Assembly: GCA_016706405.1 (NCBI GenBank)
Contig: JADJJT010000003.1
Span: 620,001-684,000 of the forward strand
Length of the DNA stretch: 64,000 bases
Direction: 5' to 3'
Origin: Sphingobacteriales bacterium
GTDB lineage: Bacteria > Bacteroidota > Bacteroidia > Chitinophagales > UBA2359
Positions 19,613 to 29,130 of this stretch are shown in pieces. Position 1 is the stretch's first letter; every line of letters begins with the position of its first letter. Position numbers and translations under genes: made by a program. The notes under the pieces are model-generated. The model was not told where the DNA came from, searched no databases, and was given only the letters and a program-made list of their open reading frames with translations.

Positions 19613-20311
19613 TTAATTTTTTTTATTTGGAGGTTTTGGCATCGAAATTTTGATGTCGCCATGTTTAAGTGCTTTTACAAATTTAGCCCAGGCAAATACA
19701 TCAAATATTTTGTAGCTGGGGTATTGCCCGCGTGTGTATTGCCTTTCCATTTCGCGCTTAACAAACAAATTATAATTTTCGCCCCCATCGTAAGGCAAAA
19801 TAGTAGCCAAATAGGCCAAAAGTTCGGGATCTAAATTGCGCAAAGCGCGGTCAAAATCGTCTTCGGGAGTTTCGAGGGCTAAAAAGGCGCGGTTAAAATC
19901 GCTGGGCTCCGGATAGGGCATTTTGGCTGTTTGGCGCACAAAATTTGTATCCTCAAGCATAGTTATAATGTTTAGCGAGTAGCCATGTTCGAACTCGTAA
20001 TTTGGAATTGGCTGTGGGTTGGTAAGGTAGCCATAAGCCAAACAAAGTAAGGTGTCGCCGGGCACTGTTACCATCGAAAAAAAGCCTTTATCGTTGGTTA
20101 AGATGTTATTATTAGGTTGTTTTTTTGATATGATTACCGCAAACTGCAGCGGACGATTTGTTTTGGCAGCCATCACTACACCCGACACTTGCACTAATGT
20201 TTCGTTATGTTGCCCTTGCACACTTTGCCCATAAATTACTGGGTTAGTAAAAAAAGTCAACAGAAAAATATTAACTATAACTAATGTATATCGATGCGTT
20301 TTACTATTCAT
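19613..20311 (-). CDS. Secreted protein with carboxypeptidase-regulatory-like domain
   Basis: A 232-residue protein. A signal peptide (hydrophobic about 10-25, then VIYGQ) is followed by a beta-sandwich of the CarboxypepD_reg type (about residues 40-115). That domain includes VSGVVMAAKTNRPLQFAVI and NDKGFFSMVTVPGDTLLCLAYGY, a pattern shared with N-terminal domains of TonB-dependent proteins. The C-terminal half is charged and of unknown fold. It ends about 40 bp upstream of the metalloprotease start, suggesting one transcript. The function is not known. Confidence 0.7.
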   Translation of the reverse strand: MNSKTHRYTLVIVNIFLLTFFTNPVIYGQSVQGQHNETLVQVSGVVMAAKTNRPLQFAVIISKKQPNNNILTNDKGFFSMVTVPGDTLLCLAYGYLTNPQPIPNYEFEHGYSLNIITMLEDTNFVRQTAKMPYPEPSDFNRAFLALETPEDDFDRALRNLDPELLAYLATILPYDGGENYNLFVKREMERQYTRGQYPSYKIFDVFAWAKFVKALKHGDIKISMPKPPNKKN

Positions 20312-20415
20312 ACCAAAAATCGGGTAGATTCGTTTTGTTTGGTAAAATTACCAAAATTTACTACGCTAAGGATGTGTTGCGATTAAAAAGGTTGCATTTT
20401 TGCAAATAAAAACAC

Positions 20416-20439
20416 CTGCCAACTGTTAGAAGTTGGCAG
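20416..20439 (-). terminator. Rho-independent terminator for the gene at 20476
   Basis: A perfect 9-bp stem, CTGCCAACT with AGTTGGCAG, encloses a 6-base loop and is followed on the minus strand by GTGTTTTTATTTG. It lies about 37 bp beyond the stop codon. Confidence 0.8.
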
Positions 20440-20475
20440 AGATTGAAAAATAAGAAAATATTTTAAAAACGTATA

Positions 20476-21069
20476 TTACAATATAACAATACGCAAATTA
20501 GCTTCTTGTGTTTGCCCTTTTATATGCGCTATGTAAACGCCTGGGGGCAAATGCCTTACGTCAAAATGCCCTTCAACCTGTAAATTATTGTTAGGTGGAT
20601 AGTGGGCTACTGGTTGGCCGTTTGTAGTATATAATATTAATTGATATGCGCCATACGAAACCGGTACATGTAAAATTAAATCTTCAATTGCCGGATTAGG
20701 GCAGCTTGGTTTTATAGTTTTAGCTACGGTTAGTCCCCTTTTTAGGGTGCTATGCCCTGTTTGCATTTCGAATGTTTGTTGGGCTTGGGCGGCGTGGGTT
20801 ACAGTTTGTTGGACGGTAGGATTTTCGTCCTCTGTATTGTTTGAGCCAATTACTGACGGCACTGTTGGTGTTGGCAGGTATTCGTTTACCACATCGTTAG
20901 CGTAGGTGGCTTTATTTTGAATATCTTTGTAAAAAATAACTGCCAAATTTTCATCAATAGGGGGTAATGGAATGGGGTCGCCGGGATTAAAATTTTGAGC
21001 CAGCATGTTTGTTGTGCTACAAGCCACAAAAAAAAGTACAGCTACTAACTGAAGAATGGTGTGTTTCAT
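20476..21069 (-). CDS. Small T9SS-exported protein (type A sorting domain), function unknown
   Basis: A 197-residue protein starting at the ATG at 21069; an upstream open frame lacks a plausible signal peptide at its start. A signal peptide (about residues 1-25) with a Cys in VACSTT could alternatively be a lipoprotein signal. The middle is low-complexity, Thr/Gln-rich sequence. The C-terminal ~80 residues (PNPAIEDLILHV, then YQLILYTTNGQPVAHY, then LPPGVYIAHIKG) form a T9SS type A sorting domain. Apart from its export route nothing indicates a role. Confidence 0.7.
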   Translation of the reverse strand: MKHTILQLVAVLFFVACSTTNMLAQNFNPGDPIPLPPIDENLAVIFYKDIQNKATYANDVVNEYLPTPTVPSVIGSNNTEDENPTVQQTVTHAAQAQQTFEMQTGHSTLKRGLTVAKTIKPSCPNPAIEDLILHVPVSYGAYQLILYTTNGQPVAHYPPNNNLQVEGHFDVRHLPPGVYIAHIKGQTQEANLRIVIL

Positions 21070-21281
21070 AACAATTGTTTTTTTAATTATATTTAAAAAG
21101 GGAAGAGAATCAAAAACCTGACGTTTTGTAAGACAAAAATACATTAAAATTTGTTTTGTAGGCAAATTTATTTACTTTTTAAGTAATTCTTTTTATCTTT
21201 CCGGAAAATAACGACTTTGTACTAAATTTCCTGTTCGGTTGCTATTTGTTGGGTAACTTCTAACATTAAACTGCTTTAACT

Positions 21282-22745
21282 ATGTTTAAAAGCAAAGCAA
21301 TACAAATATTACGCACACTTACTAATAAAGAGTTTAAACGGCTCGAAGATTTTGTAGCTTCGCCCTTGTGGAAACACCCCGCACAGGCTGTTAATTTATT
21401 TAATATTTTGCGCAAATTGTATCCGGATTTTGACGAAAAAAAATTAGCCCGTGTGCGTGTATTCAGGCAAATATTTCCACGCGAAGTATTCAACGAACAA
21501 AAATTAAGGTATGTTATCAGCGATTTAACCAAATTGCTCGAACAGTTTATTGCCCAGCTAAACTATATGTCCGATGCTACGCATTTAAACCATCACTTGC
21601 AACGCGCCTATGCCGAGCGTGGCCTGTCGAAATTTTTTTACCAAAGTATTGAAGCAGGTAAAGAGGCAATTGAAAAAAATGAACTGCGCGATGTTCAATA
21701 CAATTTCAACAAGTTTATATTAGAAGAAGAGCGTTATATTTATAGTTCTGTAAACAATCGTCAGGTAGTTGAAAACGAAAATATTATTCAGGATTTAGAG
21801 AACTTAATTCGCAATTTAGATTTATTTTATGTGGCAAAAAAATTGCGTTACTCATGCGAGTTTGCCAACAACCAAAATGTGTTTGTTCTTAACTACCCAA
21901 ACCCATTGTTTTTAGATGCCATTTTACAATATTTAGCACAAATTGAGCCGGCGCAACTACCTCCGGCGGTATTGGTTTACAGGCAAGTTTGGCACATGCT
22001 CACCAAACAAAATGCCGAGGCCGACTACCACGAACTACTAAATATTTTAAACCTATACGACACCCAATTTCAAAAAACCGAATTGTACGAAATATACACC
22101 TATGCCTGCAATTATTGCATCCGGCAAATAAATAAGGGGCAATATCATTTCATGCAGCATCTGTTTAATATATATAAACTACTAATTGACAAAGAAATAT
22201 TAATCAGCGTAGGCTCATTAAGCGAGCGTATGTACAAAAATATTGTAAGTTTGGCGCTTAAATTAGGTCATTTTGATTTTGCCCAAACTTTTATGCACGA
22301 CTATAAAAAATGGCTGCCCCCCGATAATCAAACCAATGCCTTTACTTTTAACAAGGCAAACTGGTATTTTCATCAAAATCAATTCGATAAAACCGTTCAA
22401 ACCCTAAATCAGGTAGAATTTACCGATGCTTTTTACCATTTAGATACCAAAATATTACTGCTTAAATGTTACTACGAAATGGGCGAAGAAATTCCGCTTT
22501 ACAACCTCATTGAAACAATGCGGGCTTACCTGTTGCGCAACAAAACCGCCGCCAAAGCCAGTAAATACCACTACGTTATTTTTTTAAAGCAGGTAAAGCG
22601 CTTAATGAATTATAAAATGGGTGAGGGTAAATCAATACATCAATTTAAAGAAAAAGTACTTAAAGGGTTGCAATTAGCCGGACATACAAACTGGTTACTT
22701 TCAAAAATAACCGAATTGGCAAAAAAATACCCGCAAGCAGATTAA
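21282..22745 (+). CDS. Large helical protein of unknown function, Bacteroidota-type
   Basis: A 487-residue, entirely soluble-looking protein with no signal peptide. The composition (many Leu, Tyr, Phe, Asn and Lys in amphipathic stretches) suggests a helical solenoid or TPR-like fold. The first 70 residues are a conserved-looking helical head (LTNKEFKRLEDFVASPLW). I do not recognise an enzymatic motif. It is monocistronic, divergent from the T9SS protein gene at 20476 and convergent with DUF1697. A protein-binding scaffold would be a guess. Confidence 0.6.
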   Translation: MFKSKAIQILRTLTNKEFKRLEDFVASPLWKHPAQAVNLFNILRKLYPDFDEKKLARVRVFRQIFPREVFNEQKLRYVISDLTKLLEQFIAQLNYMSDATHLNHHLQRAYAERGLSKFFYQSIEAGKEAIEKNELRDVQYNFNKFILEEERYIYSSVNNRQVVENENIIQDLENLIRNLDLFYVAKKLRYSCEFANNQNVFVLNYPNPLFLDAILQYLAQIEPAQLPPAVLVYRQVWHMLTKQNAEADYHELLNILNLYDTQFQKTELYEIYTYACNYCIRQINKGQYHFMQHLFNIYKLLIDKEILISVGSLSERMYKNIVSLALKLGHFDFAQTFMHDYKKWLPPDNQTNAFTFNKANWYFHQNQFDKTVQTLNQVEFTDAFYHLDTKILLLKCYYEMGEEIPLYNLIETMRAYLLRNKTAAKASKYHYVIFLKQVKRLMNYKMGEGKSIHQFKEKVLKGLQLAGHTNWLLSKITELAKKYPQAD

Positions 22746-22758
22746 CTACCTCCAATTA

Positions 22759-23304
22759 TTACCCCGCTGCCATTGCCAGTAGTTTTAACACAGTATTATA
22801 GTTGCGTGTTGTGGCATTTACTTTCAATTTTTGCTCAATTAAGTTGTTGTTCAATTTGGTTTTACCATACCCATCGGGGCAATACAAATAAATAATCTTG
22901 CCATTTATTTTTAATACATCGTTAGATTGATGTTTAAACTGCAACATGTTTTCTATATTTTCCGGAGAAGGTGTTTGATTCAAAAAGGTAAACATCATTT
23001 TTGCCGGATCAAAACCGGATAAATCGGCAAACGGATTGTCGTTTAATACTTCTTGCAAATACGCGGGTGTTATAATTAAAACAGGCACCTCAAACTGCGT
23101 GTTTTGTTTGATGATATGGGCTATATTATCGGCCATTTCAGTTTCGGTTTGCAAATTAGTTGTAAACACAATATTTCCGCTTTGAATATATGTCTCTACA
23201 TTGCTAAATCCGGAAAAACTTGTTAGCCATTTTTTGAGGTTATCCATGGCAATTATTTTGTGCCCCGATACATTTATACCTCTAAGCAGTGCTATATATT
23301 TCAT
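22759..23304 (-). CDS. DUF1697 family protein
   Basis: A 181-residue protein. The N-terminus MKYIALLRGINVSGHKIIAM followed by VETYIQSGNIVFTT is the hallmark of the DUF1697 family, a widespread but uncharacterised small cytoplasmic family. Length matches the family. Its start codon faces the heptamer repeat array, so any promoter must lie inside or beside that array. It is on the same strand as uvrC, downstream of it. Confidence 0.85.
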   Translation of the reverse strand: MKYIALLRGINVSGHKIIAMDNLKKWLTSFSGFSNVETYIQSGNIVFTTNLQTETEMADNIAHIIKQNTQFEVPVLIITPAYLQEVLNDNPFADLSGFDPAKMMFTFLNQTPSPENIENMLQFKHQSNDVLKINGKIIYLYCPDGYGKTKLNNNLIEQKLKVNATTRNYNTVLKLLAMAAG

Positions 23305-23331
23305 TTTGATAGAGTTTTGAGTTATAAGTTA

Positions 23332-23679
23332 AAGCCATTAGTCATCAGCCAAAAGCCACCAGCCACCAGCCATTAGCCACCAGCCATTAGCCAAAAGCCA
23401 AAAGCCATTAGCCAAAAGCCACCAGCCATCAGCCAAAAGCCTTCAGCCATCAGCCATCAGCCATCAGCCATCAGCCATTAGCCATCAGCCAAAAGCCTTC
23501 AGCCATTAGCCATTAGCCATCAGCCATCAGCCATTAGCCATCAGCCATTAGCCATTAGCCATCAGCCATTAGCCTTCAGCCATTAGCCATCAGCCATCAG
23601 CCATTAGCCATTAGCCATTAGCCAAAAGCCATCAGCCAAAAGCCATTAGCCATCAGCCATCAGCCATCAGCTAAAAGTC
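23332..23679. repeat. Degenerate heptamer tandem array (AGCCNNN, about 49 units)
   Basis: The whole gap between the uvrC stop codon and the DUF1697 promoter region consists of head-to-tail 7-bp units with an invariant AGCC core and a variable triplet, mostly ATC, ATT, AAA, ACC or TTC. Units are in perfect 7-bp register over almost the full length; the edges (AGTCATC, AGCTAAA) are degenerate. Every frame of the array contains stops where AGCCATT-AG or TGA patterns occur, so it is not coding. The organisation resembles the short tandemly repeated repetitive (STRR) heptamers known in cyanobacteria. Confidence 0.95.
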
Positions 23680-25495
23680 TCAATTTTCACACCAGTTGCG
23701 TAAAGCCTGTAATTGTTTAGCGTTTAAAATAGTTTTGAGTTCGTCGTCGGTGGCGGCGGTAATTGCGGCTATGGATTTAAATTGTTGGAGCAATTTTTGA
23801 GTGGTTTTTTTACTTATTCCTGGCACTTGTTCTAAGGTTGATTTTATGGTGTTGTTCGAGCGTACTTTGCGATGAAACGTTATGGCAAACCTGTGTGCTT
23901 CGTTCCGCAAATGCTGTAAAGTTTTAAGCGCTGGGCTTCGTTTGTCAATATACAAAGGATGCGGGTCGTTAGGCACATAAATTTCTTCTAATTTTTTGGC
24001 AATACCTACAATGCCCATTTGCCCATAAATACCAAGTTTTTTTAGGCTTTCAACAGCTGCACTTAGTTGCCCTTTGCCGCCATCAATAACTATTAGTTGA
24101 GGTAAACTTTGTTCTTCGTCAAGTAAACGTTTATAGCGGCGTTCTACCACTTCGCCCATGGTGGCAAAGTCGTTGGCGCCGGTTACGGTTTTAACTTTAT
24201 AATGTCGGTATTCTTTGTTGGAGGGCAACCCATTGCGAAAAAGCACCATAGAAGAAACGGCATCTGTTCCTTGAAAATTCGAGTTGTCAAAACATTCAAT
24301 ATGTGTGGGCAAGGCGGTTAATTTTAATGTCGTTTCTATTTCTTTTAATACATCTAATTGCCGTTCGGCAGCCGATTTGTATCGTTCATTTTTTTCTATT
24401 TGTTGTTTTTTAAAATAATACGCATTTTTTTGGGCTAAATCGAGTAAATTTTTCTTATCGCCACGCTTTGGAATGGTAATTTTTATGCCTTCTTCCGGAT
24501 AATTTACAGCAAACGGCACAATTATTTCGGTGGCCGACCTGCCCATTTCCGCTCGGTAATACATTATTGCAAAAACTAAAATATCTTCTAAAGTTTCGTC
24601 TAATTTTTTGGTTATTTCAACTACTTTCGTTTGAATGATAGACCCGTTAATGATTTTTAAAAAACCAACATACTCTTTACCACGCACTTCGTCAGATTCA
24701 ATGCTAAACACATCAACATTTGTAATAGTGGCGCTAACAATGGTGCTTTTCATTTGATAGGCTTCAAATGCCATGAGTTTTTGCTTAATGTGGTGGGCTT
24801 TTTCGAACTCTAAATTTTGAGCGTAGGTATTCATGGTGGCTTTGAGCCAGTTAGTAACCGAACTAAAATTGCCTTTTAATATATTTTTTTACCTGATTTA
24901 TATTTTCGTCATATTCGGCTTCGGTTTGAAAACCCTGACAAGGCCCTTTGCAATTACCTAAATGATATTCTAGGCAAACTTTAAATTTTCCGGATGCTAT
25001 TTTTTTATCGCTAAGGTCTAAATTGCAATTCCGGATTGGAAAAAGTTGTTTTAATAAATCTAAAACCACCATTACACGTTGTGTTGAACTAAACGGGCCT
25101 AAGTATTCCGAGCCATCGCGCACTATTTTCCGGGTAATAAAAATACGCGGAAAACGCTCCTTCCGGATACAAATGAACGGATACGTTTTGTCGTCTTTTA
25201 ATTGAACATTGTATTTAGGTTGCCATTGTTTAATTAAAACGTTCTCGAGCAAAAGTGCGTCTTGTTCGGTTTCAACTACTGCGTACTCTAATCGGTCAAT
25301 TTGATATACCAACAAGCGGGTGCGGGTATTCGTATGCTGCCGTACGAAATAAGAGGCAACCCGTTTTTTTAAATTTTTAGCTTTTCCTACATACAATAAA
25401 TTATTTTTAGCATCAAAATATTTATAAATACCCGGAAGTTCGGGTATTGTAGGCAAAACATCGGCTCGTATGGTATCTATTTTATTGTTGGGCAT
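23680..25495 (-). pseudogene. uvrC: Excinuclease ABC subunit C, frameshifted at an A7 tract
   Basis: Two adjacent frames together make one UvrC (about 604 residues). The first (25495-24863) holds the GIY-YIG endonuclease domain (LPGIYKYFDAKNNLLYVGKAK) and the Cys-containing VCLEYHLGNCKGPCQGF motif. The second (24834-23680) holds the UVR motif (AQNLEFEKAHHIKQKL), the RNase H-like C-terminal nuclease (HIECFDNSNFQGTD, VIDGGKGQL) and helix-hairpin-helix motifs. The break is at T7 (24884-24890, A7 in the mRNA). Removing one A restores KNILKGNFSSVTNWLKATMN across the junction. UvrC makes both incisions in nucleotide excision repair, so true loss would be notable; slippage or a sequencing error are alternatives. 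Confidence 0.9.
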
Positions 25496-25525
25496 AAACT
25501 TGCGGGCAAAGATAATAAATTGCTG

Positions 25526-25533
25526 TATTTTTG
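25526..25533 (+). promoter_or_regulatory. TAnnTTTG promoter box (TATTTTTG) for the BaiN-like gene
   Basis: The box lies 7 bp before the ATG at 25541, within the 45-bp gap between divergent uvrC and this gene. The very short leader fits the weak role of Shine-Dalgarno sites in this phylum. Confidence 0.4.
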
Positions 25534-25540
25534 CCTCGTT

Positions 25541-26794
25541 ATGCCCTTACAAATTGCCATTATTGGTGGTGGTGCTGCCGGTTTTTTTGCAGCTATTACC
25601 TGCGCCGAAACAAACCCCAACGCACAAATAACCATTTACGAAAAAAGCACCCGTGTTTTAGATAAAGTCCGCATTTCGGGTGGAGGGCGCTGCAATGTAA
25701 CCCATGCCTGTTTTGAGCCGCGCGAGTTGGTTAAATTCTACCCGCGTGGGCATAAAGAATTGCTAAGTGTGTTTAGCCGTTTTCAGCCAGCCGACACCAT
25801 AGCCTGGTTCGAGAAAAAAGGCGTATCCTTAAAAACAGAACCCGACGGGCGCATGTTTCCGCAAACAAACACCTCGGCTACTATTGTAAATTGCCTATTT
25901 AGCACGGCTCAGCGTTTAGGTGTGCAGGTAAAAATGCAATCGGGATTAACCGGACTGCAACAACAAACTATTAACTCTGATACAACAAATAACTGGGAGC
26001 TTACATTTTCGAATGGACAAATCGTTATAGCTAATGCTGTTTTAATAGCAACCGGAGCAAGTTCAACAATATATAAAATTTTACAGCCTCTTGGCCTAAA
26101 AATTGAGCCTTTAGTGCCTTCGTTGTTTACATTTAATATTCCGGATAGTTTTTTGCATGATCTATCGGGTGTTACCATTCAAAATGCCGTTTTAAGTATA
26201 AATATTAACGGTAAAAAACATCAAACAAGTGGTCCTTTATTAGTTACACACTGGGGGCTTAGTGGCCCTGCTGTTTTAAAACTGTCGGCCTGGGCAGCAC
26301 ACGAGTTGGCTGCGGTAAACTATAAATTTAGCCTTGACATCAATTGGTTGGCATTTTACACTTACGAAACTGTTTTGGCCGATTTGGACTTGCTTCGGCG
26401 AAGACCTGCAATATCCGGAAAAACCATTATAAACTCGCCTCAATACCAATTGCCGCGCCGTTTATGGGAGCGTATTTGCCAAACGGCACAAATAGGGCAA
26501 AATCTTCGCTGGGCCGATGTTTCAAACCATTATTTAAAACAACTAAGTTTGGTATTAACGCAAACCAAATTAAATGTAACTCAAAAAAGTACCAACAAAG
26601 ATGAGTTTGTTACCGCCGGCGGAATTGCCTTGCCCCAAATTAACTTTAAAACAATGGAAGCTAATTTGTTAAAAAATTTATTTTTTGCCGGAGAGGTTTT
26701 AAATATTGATGCGTTAACCGGAGGGTTTAATTTTCAGGCGGCTTGGTCGGGTGGATATTTAGCGGGCTTGGCTATGGCAAACCTTAATATTTAG
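25541..26794 (+). CDS. BaiN/RdsA-like NAD(P)/FAD-dependent oxidoreductase (HI0933 family)
   Basis: A 417-residue flavoprotein. The N-terminal FAD motif is AIIGGGAAGFFAA. The family motif KVRISGGGRCNVTHAC follows at about residue 45, and MFPQTNTSATIV further on. The C-terminus NIDALTGGFNFQAAWSGGYLAG closes the FAD site. The family is common but poorly characterised; members include a bile-acid dehydrogenase and proteins of unknown substrate. The frame extends to a TTG at 25520, but the ATG at 25541 gives the correct N-terminus. It is cytoplasmic and transcribed divergently from uvrC. Confidence 0.9.
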   Translation: MPLQIAIIGGGAAGFFAAITCAETNPNAQITIYEKSTRVLDKVRISGGGRCNVTHACFEPRELVKFYPRGHKELLSVFSRFQPADTIAWFEKKGVSLKTEPDGRMFPQTNTSATIVNCLFSTAQRLGVQVKMQSGLTGLQQQTINSDTTNNWELTFSNGQIVIANAVLIATGASSTIYKILQPLGLKIEPLVPSLFTFNIPDSFLHDLSGVTIQNAVLSININGKKHQTSGPLLVTHWGLSGPAVLKLSAWAAHELAAVNYKFSLDINWLAFYTYETVLADLDLLRRRPAISGKTIINSPQYQLPRRLWERICQTAQIGQNLRWADVSNHYLKQLSLVLTQTKLNVTQKSTNKDEFVTAGGIALPQINFKTMEANLLKNLFFAGEVLNIDALTGGFNFQAAWSGGYLAGLAMANLNI

Positions 26795-26827
26795 TTAAAA
26801 CAGCTTTCATACTGTTTTACCATGGGT

Positions 26828-28099
26828 TTAATTTTTAACGACTGTATATTTTGCGTTGCGGTATTTTGGTGGAGTTTGTCCAATACCCATATCGTTTGAA
26901 GGGCCTGTAGGGTCACAGATTGAATAGGTTTTACCTTCGTAAAAAATATGGTCGTTGCCAATTGGCGGGTCAAACAAAACAGCGGTATTTGCGTGGGTGT
27001 CGTATTCAATTATAATTACGTCTAATTTTAAAAGTTCGCGCACCAAATAAGCAAACAATACGGCGCGGTCTTCGCAGTCAGAGGATTCATAATACAATGT
27101 TTCGGTGGGCGAAAAAGTAACATTTATTAGATCATAAGTATCTTTATACAGCGAATCATCGCTTGCATATACAAACGCCTGACGGGTAAAACTCATTAAA
27201 TAACGCACCGCTTCGGTATCATTCATGTTTGCCATTCTGCTTTTAAGCTCGTCAAACAGCGAGGTTTTGGTAATTTCGGGCAGTGGGATATGTGAACTTT
27301 TTTCGAGCGAAAGCGAAGGGTGGTAGTATAATAATTCAATATAGTTTATATCATTTAAATATGAAATTTCTTCTTCTTTATTATCATGTAAAAAGTGAAC
27401 ATATTTTTTATCGACCTTTGGTTGTATAAGCTTAGGTAGCGAGTCGATAAAAAACGCAAAGGGTAGAATGATTTTTTGTTTGTAAATTGGTTCAAAATTG
27501 GTTTGCTTCTGAATTTTTTGATACAAGGCCTTGTCTCCCTTCCTAAGTGCATTAGACGCGCTTAAATTTACCATCCATCCGGTTTTTGTGTTAATAGAAA
27601 ATGGCTCTAAAAGTGTATCAAAAACTGTATTAGAGGTAAAAACACTTACAGAGACAACACTGTTGTCGAAATTGAGGGAAGTATAAAATCCAGCTTTTGT
27701 AAGTAAAAACCAGGTAAGCAATTCGTTATAAACTGGAGGCAAATTATGGTCGGACAATAAATTATCAACTGTTTGTTGGATTAATAAATAATAAAACCAA
27801 TTAGACAGTTTTAATTTTGTCCTGATTTCGCGCAAACTGCCAATTATATAGTAATATGCGGTTTTTTCATATAAATTATCAAAGTAGTTAGAGTAATTGA
27901 CCGCTAAATCTGAGTTCTGCTCTAATCGTATATTAAGCATTTGTGGGTCAAAAACGAGTGAAATATCTTCACTGTAAAAATTAAAATGAAGCACATTAGT
28001 TTCCTGGGCTTGCATTTTTTGGTGGTATAAACCCAAAAAAACTAAAATAGTCAGCAAAAAATAACAGATTGTTTTTAATTTCGAGTAAAAAGTAGGCAT
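26828..28099 (-). CDS. Exported transglutaminase-like cysteine protein
   Basis: A 423-residue protein with a signal peptide (hydrophobic 11-24, then HQKMQAQE). The C-terminal third carries a papain-like/transglutaminase triad: Cys342 in ESSDCEDRAVLFAYL, His369 in YDTHANTAV and Asp396 in SICDPTGP. The middle region (about 100-300) has no recognised domain. Such proteins may be cysteine peptidases, transglutaminases or inactive scaffolds; the full triad suggests activity. It is convergent with the BaiN-like gene (34 bp between stops) and its start lies 100 bp from IS5 copy 2. Confidence 0.8.
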   Translation of the reverse strand: MPTFYSKLKTICYFLLTILVFLGLYHQKMQAQETNVLHFNFYSEDISLVFDPQMLNIRLEQNSDLAVNYSNYFDNLYEKTAYYYIIGSLREIRTKLKLSNWFYYLLIQQTVDNLLSDHNLPPVYNELLTWFLLTKAGFYTSLNFDNSVVSVSVFTSNTVFDTLLEPFSINTKTGWMVNLSASNALRKGDKALYQKIQKQTNFEPIYKQKIILPFAFFIDSLPKLIQPKVDKKYVHFLHDNKEEEISYLNDINYIELLYYHPSLSLEKSSHIPLPEITKTSLFDELKSRMANMNDTEAVRYLMSFTRQAFVYASDDSLYKDTYDLINVTFSPTETLYYESSDCEDRAVLFAYLVRELLKLDVIIIEYDTHANTAVLFDPPIGNDHIFYEGKTYSICDPTGPSNDMGIGQTPPKYRNAKYTVVKN

Positions 28100-28198
28100 T
28101 ACGGCAAAGATAGAATATTAATTTTTTGTTCGACTATACATACATGCTAAGAGGCAAGTATAAGAACACACAAGAGTTAAAAACCCGTTTGCTATTAA

Positions 28199-29127
28199 GA
28201 GCCTGTCTAAATTTTATTTTCTAATTCTATTAAGCATCAATTTTATCATGGCAAGTTGGATCATTGTCTGGCTCGTTTCGGTTTGGAACTCAAAGTCTTT
28301 ACTCAATCTTCGATAGCTTTCGAGCCATGCAAAAGTTCTTTCAACAATCCATCTTTTTGGCCATACTTCGAATTTCGAGGCTGTATTCGATCTACCTACA
28401 ACCTCAACCACCCACCCAAACGTTTTGCGGGTATTTTCAATTAACTCGCCTCTATACCCGCCATCAGCTACTATCTTTACCAATCTGCAAAACCTGCCTC
28501 TGAGGTCAGCTATAACCATTGGGGCTGATTTACTGTCATGCTCATTTGCCGCATGAACCACAACCGCTAAAAGTAGTCCCATTGTATCTACAATAATATG
28601 CCGCTTTCTGCCTTTAACTTTTTTACCCCCGTCAATCCCTCTGCACAAGCCTCCGACGCTTGTTGTCTTTACGCTCTGGCTATCAATTATACCAACACTT
28701 GGCGATGAAGCCCTGCCTGCTTGCTTTCGAGTCTTATCCCTGAGTATTTCATGGATGAGTTCTATCGTCCCATCCTTCTTCCACTTGGTAAAATAGTAGT
28801 AAACAAGCTTCCATGACGGAAAATGGAACGGCAGCATGCGCCATTGACAGCCAGTTTTAAGCAAATAGAACAGCGCATTAAAAATTTCTCTTAAACTGTG
28901 TTTTCGTTTCCGTTTGTCGTCTAAAATGCCTAATATTGCACTCCATTGACTATCGGTGAGACTGCTTGGGTAGGTTTTCATTTTACTTTATGTGTTTGAT
29001 TTTCATAAAGCTATGAATTATTATTTAAACGTCAAACTGATAGTCTTTTATTCACATCTCTTTTAATAACTTTTTTCCTATCAATTTTTAGGACTGGCAT
29101 GCCAATTTTTAATTTTTAGACAGTCTC
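28199..29127 (-). mobile_element. IS5-family element, copy 2 (929 bp, intact)
   Basis: The terminal repeats GAGCCTGTCTAAA and GAGACTGTCTAAA are the same as in copy 1, and the element is flanked by a TAA duplication (28196-28198 and 29128-29130). Near-identity to copy 1 over the full length implies recent transposition. No TCCGGA motif is present. It separates the transglutaminase-like gene from a 418-bp non-coding stretch. Confidence 0.93.
28214..28981 (-). CDS. IS5-family transposase, full length
   Basis: A 255-residue DDE transposase. An N-terminal DUF4096-like region (LTDSQWSAILGIL, then GCQWRMLPFHFPSW) is followed by the catalytic residues: Asp in GIIDSQSVK, Asp in VADGGYRG and Glu in PKRWIVERTFAWLE. 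The ATG at 28981 and the stop just inside the left repeat fill the element. It is the only transposase in the window without a visible break and could mobilise both copies. Confidence 0.95.
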   Translation of the reverse strand: MKTYPSSLTDSQWSAILGILDDKRKRKHSLREIFNALFYLLKTGCQWRMLPFHFPSWKLVYYYFTKWKKDGTIELIHEILRDKTRKQAGRASSPSVGIIDSQSVKTTSVGGLCRGIDGGKKVKGRKRHIIVDTMGLLLAVVVHAANEHDSKSAPMVIADLRGRFCRLVKIVADGGYRGELIENTRKTFGWVVEVVGRSNTASKFEVWPKRWIVERTFAWLESYRRLSKDFEFQTETSQTMIQLAMIKLMLNRIRK

Positions 29128-29130
29128 TAA

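Noticed and set aside
23332..23679. Heptamer array as a CRISPR array
   Set aside because: Units are 7 bp with no spacers of 25-40 bp, and no cas gene is present in the window.
23332..23679. Heptamer array as a coding repeat (periodic peptide)
   Set aside because: A 7-bp unit shifts frame every copy, and TAG/TGA stops occur in all frames on both strands; the array begins only after the uvrC stop.
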